DNA of 64,000 nt from Paenibacillus ginsengihumi DSM 21568 (GTDB lineage: Bacteria > Bacillota > Bacilli > Paenibacillales > NBRC-103111), in contig NZ_KB905574.1 in the NCBI RefSeq assembly GCF_000380965.1, positions 1 through 64,000 of the forward strand, given 5' to 3'. Below, one piece after another: positions 57,846 through 64,000 of this stretch. Made by a program: the position numbers and the translations under genes. Below the pieces are notes generated by a model. The model saw nothing but the letters and a program-made list of their open reading frames with translations. It made no database searches and was not told the DNA's origin. Position 1 is the first letter of the stretch. Each line of letters starts with the position of its first letter.

Positions 57846-59681
57846 TCATATCATCAACAGCTCCCGCAGCTCCTGCTCGGACAGAGCGGCCGACGCCTCC
57901 CCGCCGGACTCGATCACCTCGTCGATCAGACGCTTTTTCTTCTGCTGCAGCTCGTACATTTTCTCTTCCAGAGTGCCCTGGGCGATCAGGCGGATAACCT
58001 GAACGGCGCTTCTTTGCCCGATCCGGTGGGCGCGGCTCTCGGCCTGCTCTTCGACGGCGGGATTCCACCACAGGTCATAGAGGACGACCGTATCCGCTCC
58101 GGTCAAGTTCAGTCCGGTGCCGCCGGCCTTCAGCGAGATCAGGAACACGTCGCGCTCGCCGTCGTTGAACCGCTGGCACAGCTCGACCCGCTCCGCCGCC
58201 GGCGTGGACCCGTCCAAATAAAAGAACGGCACTCCCCGCCAGCCGAGCTCCCGCCGGATCAGCTCCAGCATCGTCGTAAATTGCGAGAACACGAGCAGGC
58301 GCTTTCCCGCGCTGCCGGCCTGTTCCACAATGTCCATCAGCTGCTCCAGCTTGGACGAGCCGCCCTCGTAACCTTCGACGAACAGGGCGGGGTGGCAGCA
58401 CAGCTGGCGGAGCCGGGTGAGGCCAGCCAATATTTTGAGGCGGTTCTTCTCGAAGGTGTCGTCGTTCAAATGCTTCAGCGCTTCCTTTCGCAATTTGGCG
58501 AGGTACGCCGCGTACAGCTTCTTTTGCTCGGGCAGCAGCTCGGCGGCATGGATCGACTCGATCTTCTCCGGCAGCTCCTTCAGCACGTCGCTTTTTCGCC
58601 TGCGCAGCAGAAACGGGCGAATGCGCCTGGCAATCACGTCGCGCGGCCAACTGGCGAACGTTCGTTGGTCCGGAAACAGCCCGGGGATGACGGCGTCAAA
58701 GATCGACCACAATTCGCCCAGCGAGTTCTCCAGCGGCGTTCCCGTCAGCGCGAAGCGGTGCGCCGCTTGGAGCGCCTTCACCGTCTTCGCCGTCTGGGTC
58801 GAATCGTTCTTGAACGCCTGCGCTTCGTCCAGAATAAGCGTATGGAACGGCTGGGCCGCGTACAGGGCGGCGTCCATCCGCAATAGCGGATACGAGACGA
58901 TGACGACATCGGCCCGGGAAGCCAGGGCATCCCGCAGCGCCGCGATGCGTTCCGCCTTGCCGCCGTCGGCGATGACCGCCTTGACCTGCGGAGCGAACCG
59001 CTGCAGCTCGTTGCGCCAGTTGTACATGAGGGAAGCCGGGCAGACGATGAGCGCCGGCATTCCCCGCTCCCTGATCTCGGGCAGCACGGAGACGAGGAAG
59101 GCGATGCTTTGAATCGTTTTGCCAAGCCCCATATCGTCGGCCAAAATGCCCCCGAAACGATAGCGGGCGAGCGTCTTCATCCATTGGAAGCCGTACGTCT
59201 GGTAATCGCGAAGCACGCCGGCCAGGCGTTCCGGCACAGGGAAATCGAGATGGTCCGGATTCCGCAAATGCTCAAGCATCCGGCGCAGCGGCTTGCTTAA
59301 GGCGATGGCGCCGCCCTGTCCCTGCATATCGGCCAGCAGCAGCCCCCGAATGGCCGGCAGGCGGACGCCGCCGCCCTGCACGGCGCTGCTGCGGATGCCG
59401 GCGCTTTCCATCATTTGGGCAATCTCGCGAAAATCCGGGCGGTCCAGATTCATCAGCGCGCCGCCGGGCAGACGGTAATATTTGCTCTTATCTTCAAGCG
59501 CGCGGAGCAGCTTGCGAATCTCGGCCTCGGGAATGCCGTCGATATCGAAGCGGACTTCCAGCCAGTCAGTTCGCTCGTCGACATCCGCGATCGCTTTCAC
59601 CGAAGCGGGTCCGGGATGCAGCCGCGCTTTGACGGCCGAGGTGGCATGCACCTCCAGCAGCTCCTGCAGCCGGGGCAGCAC
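57846..59681 (-). CDS. SNF2 helicase, C-terminal part of a frameshifted gene
   Basis: Encodes the complete SNF2 ATPase motor: D-Y-Q-T-Y-G-F-Q-W, Walker A D-D-M-G-L-G-K-T, D-E-A-Q (motif II), L-T-G-T-P-L-E-N (motif III), F-S-Q-F-T-T-M-L, S-L-K-A-G-G-T-G-L-N-L and R-A-H-R-I-G-Q (motif VI). The ATP-dependent motor would remodel DNA-protein complexes. It is the 3' part of one ~1100-residue gene. Reading back past its first Met gives H-E-S-E-E-A-E-Y-D-F-L-V-Y-V-L-P-R-L-Q, continuous with the preceding frame if one base is added near 59720. No ribosome site precedes 59681, so this part alone is probably not translated. Confidence 0.85.
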   Translation of the reverse strand: MLPRLQELLEVHATSAVKARLHPGPASVKAIADVDERTDWLEVRFDIDGIPEAEIRKLLRALEDKSKYYRLPGGALMNLDRPDFREIAQMMESAGIRSSAVQGGGVRLPAIRGLLLADMQGQGGAIALSKPLRRMLEHLRNPDHLDFPVPERLAGVLRDYQTYGFQWMKTLARYRFGGILADDMGLGKTIQSIAFLVSVLPEIRERGMPALIVCPASLMYNWRNELQRFAPQVKAVIADGGKAERIAALRDALASRADVVIVSYPLLRMDAALYAAQPFHTLILDEAQAFKNDSTQTAKTVKALQAAHRFALTGTPLENSLGELWSIFDAVIPGLFPDQRTFASWPRDVIARRIRPFLLRRRKSDVLKELPEKIESIHAAELLPEQKKLYAAYLAKLRKEALKHLNDDTFEKNRLKILAGLTRLRQLCCHPALFVEGYEGGSSKLEQLMDIVEQAGSAGKRLLVFSQFTTMLELIRRELGWRGVPFFYLDGSTPAAERVELCQRFNDGERDVFLISLKAGGTGLNLTGADTVVLYDLWWNPAVEEQAESRAHRIGQRSAVQVIRLIAQGTLEEKMYELQQKKKRLIDEVIESGGEASAALSEQELRELLMI

Positions 59682-61174
59682 GTAGACCAGGAAATCGTAT
59701 TCCGCTTCCTCGCTTTCATGAAATAGCCGCTTTCCGTCCGGATGAAGCCGCCTTCCTCCATCAGCTCCAGGATGCGCCGTTCCCGGTCCGCATCCCGCAT
59801 GACGATACGGTCCGCACCGCGCTGCCGGCTCGCTTCCTCCAACGGGTTGATGACGATGTCGCCGTATTGGAACTCCAGCCCGGCGAGCAGCCTGTCCTTC
59901 AGCCGGTCCAAATACAGCCTTGCCTGCAGCGGCTTCCGCAAAATCCAGCCGGCGGCGGATTCGGCAAGCTGCACCGTCCCCAGCTTCGCCAGTCCCGGCA
60001 CCGCCCGCTCGACGAAAGGCGCCGCCTGCTCCGGAGCGATCCGCAGCTGCCGCCTGCGGGGAAGCTCCTCCATCAGCCGCTTTAGCTCCGCCAGACGGCG
60101 GGCGTCCTCAGGCGGCAGCTTCACCAGCTTTCCTTCGGCGAGCGCCATGCCGTACGGCTCCAGCACGACAAGCTTGTCCAAGCCGTCGATCTCCAGCCGC
60201 AGACCGTCGTCTGCGGCTTTGCCGAGCTGAAAGCGAAGCGGCAGCGGCTCGTCGCTCAGACGGATACCGTCATAAGCCGTCCCGTTCAGCTCGAGGCGCA
60301 CGGCTGGGGCTGCGGCCAGCAAGGGGAGCAGCGGCTCCCATGCGAGCGGAGGAACCGGCAGCAGCCGTCCGCTGCCCGCGGCCCGGCTCCGCGAAGCGGT
60401 GCGGCCCGGGGCTTCGCGGTACAGCGTTTCGTGATGGACGATCTGCAGCAGCTGGCGCATCACCGCCTCATCCTCCGGGCGAAAACGGTGCAGCTCGGGC
60501 TCGTAGGCAAAATATCGCGAGCAGTCGTACCCGCGCCCCAGCTCGAAGCGGGCCAGCAGCTCCCGAATCTCCGGGACGATATACAGCCGTTTCGGCCCGA
60601 TTCTCATCTCTATGCCGAGCAGGTACGTCCCGCCTGGCAAGGCGACGGGCTTGCAGATGAACTCCGCCTCGAGCGCGGTTCGCGAGTCGAAGAGGAGCGG
60701 CCGGGAGCGGTTCGGACTCAGCGGCGCCGCCTCCGCGAAGAGGCCGAGCATGGCGCTCGTCAGCCTGGCATCCGGCGCCGGACGGTTCGCCGCTTCGCCG
60801 TCCGCGTCCGGATCGTCCGGCGGCTCGGGCATGGGCGGCCGCTCGCCCTCCGGGTACAGCAGCGAAGCGTACGAACGGCCCGGCCTCCGGCCAGTGCGCT
60901 CCTCCTCAAAGAGCGCCAGCAGCACGGCGGCGACGTGCGGGCAATAGCGGCCCGGGGAAGGGCGGGAAGAGCAGGTGCACTGCGCCAGCACCTCCCCGCC
61001 GCCGACGATGCGGCAGGTCGCCAGGGCGCCCTGGACTTCGGCCTCGAAAAGCGCCGCGCCGGCATCGCGATGGGTGAACATCACCTGCCCGGCGCGGAGG
61101 ACTCTTTCGCCCTCGTCGAATGCCGCAGGACCGCACATCGATTTGATCGCATGCTGTGTCAGCAGGAAGCTCAT
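59597..61174 (-). CDS. SWIM zinc-finger / SNF2 N-terminal part of a frameshifted helicase gene
   Basis: The N-terminal half of the SNF2 protein. The SWIM zinc finger C-T-C-x(n)-Y-C-P-H is at residues 66-79 or so, followed by the SNF2-associated (DUF3670-type) domain with W-I-L-R-K-P and M-D-L-type strands, up to G-G-F-I-R-T-E-S-G-Y-F. After that the frame diverges into A-R-K-R-N-T-I-S-W and ends in unrelated residues. GAAAGGAATTC precedes ATG 61174. A single-base deletion in TATTTC(C)ATG near 59716-59723 explains the break. Either the gene is inactive or this is an assembly error. Confidence 0.75.
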   Translation of the reverse strand: MSFLLTQHAIKSMCGPAAFDEGERVLRAGQVMFTHRDAGAALFEAEVQGALATCRIVGGGEVLAQCTCSSRPSPGRYCPHVAAVLLALFEEERTGRRPGRSYASLLYPEGERPPMPEPPDDPDADGEAANRPAPDARLTSAMLGLFAEAAPLSPNRSRPLLFDSRTALEAEFICKPVALPGGTYLLGIEMRIGPKRLYIVPEIRELLARFELGRGYDCSRYFAYEPELHRFRPEDEAVMRQLLQIVHHETLYREAPGRTASRSRAAGSGRLLPVPPLAWEPLLPLLAAAPAVRLELNGTAYDGIRLSDEPLPLRFQLGKAADDGLRLEIDGLDKLVVLEPYGMALAEGKLVKLPPEDARRLAELKRLMEELPRRRQLRIAPEQAAPFVERAVPGLAKLGTVQLAESAAGWILRKPLQARLYLDRLKDRLLAGLEFQYGDIVINPLEEASRQRGADRIVMRDADRERRILELMEEGGFIRTESGYFMKARKRNTISWSTCCPGCRSCWRCMPPRPSKRGCIPDPLR

Positions 61175-61338
61175 CGAATGAATTCCTTTCGGTCAGGTAG
61201 TTATATTGAGATTGTACTTTTTGTACAGACTGTTGTAAATCAATCTTGATATATGGAAAGTTAACGGGCTGACTTTTGAAGTCGGGTGCCTGAAGCCAAA
61301 TTACAGTTGCATTCAATATAATATGCGATAAAACGAGA

Positions 61339-61776
61339 GTGACCGGCATCGAGAAGGACGATATTTTCAAAATGTACCCGACGCTTGCCGCACTCCATGC
61401 GCTGGCTGCCGAATGCGCGGCGCAACGCATTACGCCGGAGCAGCTCGAATCGCTCAGGGCGCTAAGCGGCCGGTTCGCCGAGGCGATCAGTCAGGAGCAG
61501 CCTTATCAGGCGATGGAGCTTGACGAGCAGTTTCACAATATGATCGTGGAGTTGTCGGACAATCCGTACATCGCTTCCTTCAGCGCAACGCTGCAAATTC
61601 ATATTCGCCGGTTCAAGTACGTGTTCTTGAAGCAGCCGCCGGCGGTGACCAACGCTTCTGTGGAGGAGCATGCCGCGATCGTTGCCGCGCTGGAGAAGCG
61701 TGACGCAACGGCGGCTTCGGCGATGATGAAGCAAAACGTCATCCGGCCGATGCACGAGCTGGGCGCATTAATCTAA
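61339..61776 (+). pseudogene. GntR/FadR-type regulator lacking its DNA-binding domain
   Basis: The 145-residue frame is an FCD ligand-binding domain: helical, with D-E-Q-F-H-N-M-I-V-E-L-S-D-N-P-Y, H-I-R-R-F and the metal-coordinating E-E-H-A-A-I-V-A-A-L. A normal GntR protein of this class has about 220 residues with an N-terminal winged helix, which is missing here; the upstream 160 bases contain no helix-turn-helix sequence. GTG 61339 has no good ribosome site. It is probably a 5'-truncated gene. The following ilvD remnant suggests that a deletion removed neighbouring DNA. Confidence 0.72.
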
Positions 61777-61792
61777 TCTGAAGAAAGGAACG

Positions 61793-62331
61793 ATGAGGAT
61801 GAAGGAAATGGACGATTGGCGCATACGGAGTCAAGCGGTCAGCGAGGGGGCGAATCGGGCTCCGAACCGCGCGATGCTGCGGGCAGTCGGATTCAAGGAT
61901 GACGATTTTAGCAAGCCGATGCTCGGCGTCGCCAGCACGTGGAGCGAGGTGACGCCGTGCAACATGCATATTAACAAGCTGGCCGTCAGCGCCAAAAAGG
62001 GCATTGCCGAGCACGGCGGGGCGCCGCTGATTTTCAACACGATTACCGTCTCCGACGGCATTTCGATGGGGCATGAGGGCATGACCTACTCGCTGCCGAG
62101 CCGCGAAGCGATTGCCGATTCCATTGAGATCGTTGCGAATGCGACGGAGATCTCGTGACGATCGACAGCGAGACGCAGGAAATTTCTATGGACGTGCCGC
62201 CGGATGAGCTGGCGAAGCGCCGTTCGGAGTGGACGGCTCCACCGCTGAAGGCGGCATCCGGGGCGCTCGCCAAATACGCCCGATTGGTCTCATCCGCAGC
62301 CAAAGGTGCCGTGACCGACCTGTTCGAGTGA
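61793..62331 (+). pseudogene. ilvD: ilvD/edd-family dehydratase with large internal deletion
   Basis: The N-terminal ~120 residues ([24 protein letters not shown] with an Fe-S cysteine, [14 protein letters not shown]) are those of dihydroxy-acid dehydratase. At 62155 the sequence jumps to the C-terminal ~58 residues ([35 protein letters not shown]) in another frame, after a TGA. About 380 of the normal ~560 residues, including the other Fe-S ligands, are missing. It cannot be active. A good GAAAGGA site precedes ATG 61793. Confidence 0.85.
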
Positions 62332-62345
62332 TCGCCGCCGGCTGT

Positions 62346-62948
62346 TCAAGCAAGCTGTGAACCGAGCCGCTTGACCTTCTCCAGCCAGCGGACCCGCTGC
62401 GGTTCCGACGAGTGGGAGACAGGACTGATTTCGGTGATGCGGACAGGCCGAATCCCGCAGAAGTTCAAAATATTGCGCTTCATCACGGAATGGCCGGCCC
62501 GCTTGTAGATCCACCGGTTGTACCAGGGCGGAGTGTCCATCGTCACGATCAGCCGGGCCGATTTGCCGGTCAGCAGCTTATCCCAGAGCGGCGAATTGTC
62601 GCGATAGCGGTAAGCGAATCCCGGGAGCAGGACGCGGTCGAAAAAGCCTTTCAAAATGGCCGGCATCGTGCCCCACCAGGTCGGATATACGAACACGAGA
62701 TGATCCGCCCAGCGGATCGCTTCCTGCGCCTGCAGCAAATCTTCCTCGAGCTCGGTTCTTTTCCGGTAGCCGTATTTCAGATTCGGATCGAACGACATTT
62801 GGCTCAAATCGAGCGTGCGAATGTGCGCCAACCGGCTTGCGGCTCCTTCCGTGTAGGCGCCGGCCAGGGCGGAGCAGTAGCTCTTCGGATCGGGGTGTCC
62901 TATGGGCTTATTCTCTCCCGGGACAGGGGACGCGAAATCGGCAGTCAA
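62346..62948 (-). pseudogene. 5'-truncated flavodoxin-fold NAD(P)H oxidoreductase
   Basis: The frame encodes a KefF/MdaB-type quinone reductase from G-H-P-D-P-K-S-Y onward, with the flavin-binding V-Y-P-T-W-W-G-T-M-P-A and G-F-A-Y-R-Y-R-D segments, and M-D-T-P-P-W-Y-N. The usual first beta strand (M-K-x-L-I-I-x-x-G-H-P) is replaced by unrelated residues, and the only upstream start is a TTG with no ribosome site, 6 bases after the stop of the preceding gene on this strand. So the start codon and first strand appear to be lost. It could still be expressed from read-through. Confidence 0.6.
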
Positions 62949-62954
62949 AGTCGG

Positions 62955-64000
62955 TTATTTCACGCTACCGGTCAACGAAACGTTGGAAAACTTCGACGTG
63001 TTGTAGTTCTCGATCAAATTGTTTTCCTTCGCCGCTTCGACGGCCAGGCCGATGTACACTTCGCTGATGCCGGTCAGTTCCGTGGACGAGACGGGCGTCC
63101 AGTTGCTGCCGTCCTGCGAAATATAGCCGGTGATCGTATTGCCCGTCCGCACCAGCTTCACCCAGTAAGGCGTATGCAGCCCGGCGATCGGCGGCGTCTC
63201 GGACAGCGCCGCTCCGGTCTCGCTCCGGTCATAGAAGACCGCTACATAGGCTTCGCCGCGGACGGACAGCGCCATCATCGCTTCGCGGGCGCCGGGAGCG
63301 AGGCTCTCGCGGATCATCAATCCGGCCCGGTTATGCGGCGCCACGTCGGTAATGCTGTCGATGCGGGCGACGATCTCGCCATCGCCTTTCAGCTTCCGAT
63401 AGGCGAAGTGGAAGGAGTCGTGCTCGCGCCAGTTGCCGGAGCCCTTGAGGGTATACACGCCGTCGGTGACGGAAGTATGCCCCGGAATGCCCGGCTTGCC
63501 GACATCGACCGCTTTCCACGGAGCCGTGCGCGTATTCGTATTGACGTGAATCGGCACGGCAGCGGAATCGGTCGATGTGCCGCTGTTGTCGATCGCTTTG
63601 GCCATGACGTAATAGGTGCCGTCGGCGACGCGGCGCCAGGCGAACTGATACGGCGCTTTCCGATCCTCGCCGATTTTCTCGCCGTTCACGTAGAACTCCA
63701 CGCGGTCGATCTTTCCGTCCGAATCGTGCGCGTCCGCGGCGATGAGGACGGTGCTGTTGTTTCGGAATTGCTGATGCAGCTGCGGCTTCGTCAGCCGCAC
63801 GGTCGGATTGTTCGTACCGTTTGAAACGATCGAGTTCAAATATTTCTCCAGATTCGTATATCCGTCTCCATTAAAATCGCCGTTGCGGTCGGACGGATCG
63901 CTCGGATTCAGCCCGTGCGCCAGCTCCCATTCGTCAGGCATGCCGTCATGGTCCGAATCGTGCGGAGCGGGGAGGCTCTTCAGCTCGGGCCAGCCGCCGA
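62955..64000 (-). CDS. Secreted multidomain protein, C-terminal part (probable polysaccharide lyase), continues beyond the window
   Basis: The frame is open to the window edge, so only the C-terminal ~348 residues are seen. It starts G-G-W-P-E-L-K, then a calcium-binding D-S-D-H-D-G-M-P-D-E-W-E segment and N-G-D-G-Y-T-N-L-E-K-Y-L-N, typical of pectate and related lyases from Paenibacillus. An Ig-like domain follows (V-R-L-T-K-P, V-E-F-Y-V-N-G-E-K-I-G), then a DUF1349-like concanavalin-type domain (H-D-S-F-H-F-A-Y-R-K, A-G-L-M-I-R-E-S, S-Q-D-G-S-N-W). The catalytic domain lies outside the window, so the enzyme class is inferred. Confidence 0.78.
   Translation of the reverse strand, partial: GGWPELKSLPAPHDSDHDGMPDEWELAHGLNPSDPSDRNGDFNGDGYTNLEKYLNSIVSNGTNNPTVRLTKPQLHQQFRNNSTVLIAADAHDSDGKIDRVEFYVNGEKIGEDRKAPYQFAWRRVADGTYYVMAKAIDNSGTSTDSAAVPIHVNTNTRTAPWKAVDVGKPGIPGHTSVTDGVYTLKGSGNWREHDSFHFAYRKLKGDGEIVARIDSITDVAPHNRAGLMIRESLAPGAREAMMALSVRGEAYVAVFYDRSETGAALSETPPIAGLHTPYWVKLVRTGNTITGYISQDGSNWTPVSSTELTGISEVYIGLAVEAAKENNLIENYNTSKFSNVSLTGSVK

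Noticed and set aside
62412-63824. 470-codon plus-strand frame across the oxidoreductase remnant and the lyase gene
   Set aside because: It crosses two unrelated minus-strand coding regions and the gap between them, and its Arg/Gly/His-rich translation is typical of a shadow frame.
1-64000. rRNA, tRNA, prophage, intact insertion sequence or replication origin
   Set aside because: No tRNA cloverleaf, rRNA core sequence, transposase, integrase, capsid gene or DnaA-box cluster was recognised on either strand.

Overview
This 64 kb chromosomal window comes from a moderately high-GC, endospore-forming Firmicute, most likely a Paenibacillaceae member (Paenibacillus or Cohnella type). The evidence is a complete GerA-type germinant receptor operon, an SLH-domain exoprotein, purine-rich Shine-Dalgarno sites (AAGGAGG type) before most genes, a SigA-type sigma factor and many polysaccharide-degradation genes. 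No rRNA, tRNA, CRISPR array, intact transposase or phage gene was found.

Layout. 0-9 kb: a MarR regulator, then an efflux operon of two membrane-fusion proteins, a 14-helix DHA2 exporter and an SLH protein, then an opposing secreted protein of four ~100-residue acidic repeats. 9.4-17.7 kb: APS kinase, 2-hydroxyacid dehydrogenase, phosphotransferase-fold kinase, an Lhr-type helicase and a GNAT. 17.8-19.1 kb: a long mosaic of intergenic repeats. 19.2-25.3 kb: a germination operon (A, C, small membrane protein, B), a decayed FN3/FIMAH protein and murC. 25.5-31.3 kb: a maltodextrin ABC transporter operon (binding protein and two permeases, no ATPase) divergent from a GH13 cyclomaltodextrinase. 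The two transcripts carry homologous 5' leaders, each ending in an intrinsic terminator. 31.3-37.1 kb: a CBM20 remnant, a pentapeptide protein, a SUFU-type immunity-like protein, a secreted 16-residue-repeat protein, a second repeat mosaic and a dienelactone-hydrolase-like enzyme. 37.4-48.2 kb: CopA with a FixH-like partner, a stand-alone RpoD with a possible antisense RNA, peptidase S66, a methyltransferase, a UPF0316 protein, a rhomboid, a GyrI-like protein and remnants of opuCA/opuCB and a TIGR02206-type protein. 48.4-57.8 kb: a GH2 enzyme, a 1031-residue GNAT fusion, an amidohydrolase, a nucleotidyltransferase, a thioredoxin-reductase-like enzyme and a TVP38 protein. 57.8-64 kb: a frameshifted SWIM/SNF2 helicase, then truncated gntR, ilvD and flavodoxin-fold oxidoreductase genes, and the 3' part of a large secreted protein, probably a polysaccharide lyase.

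How the genes work together. The clearest functional unit is starch or maltodextrin uptake and intracellular hydrolysis, arranged divergently around shared LacI/CcpA-like and leader-RNA control. The GH2, GNAT-fusion and amidohydrolase genes form a second, uncharacterised glycan-related cluster. The window is also marked by gene decay (at least seven broken genes) and by several families of dispersed intergenic repeats with internal hairpins, which are the most unusual structural feature seen.

All calls come from reading the sequence by eye; no database search was run.
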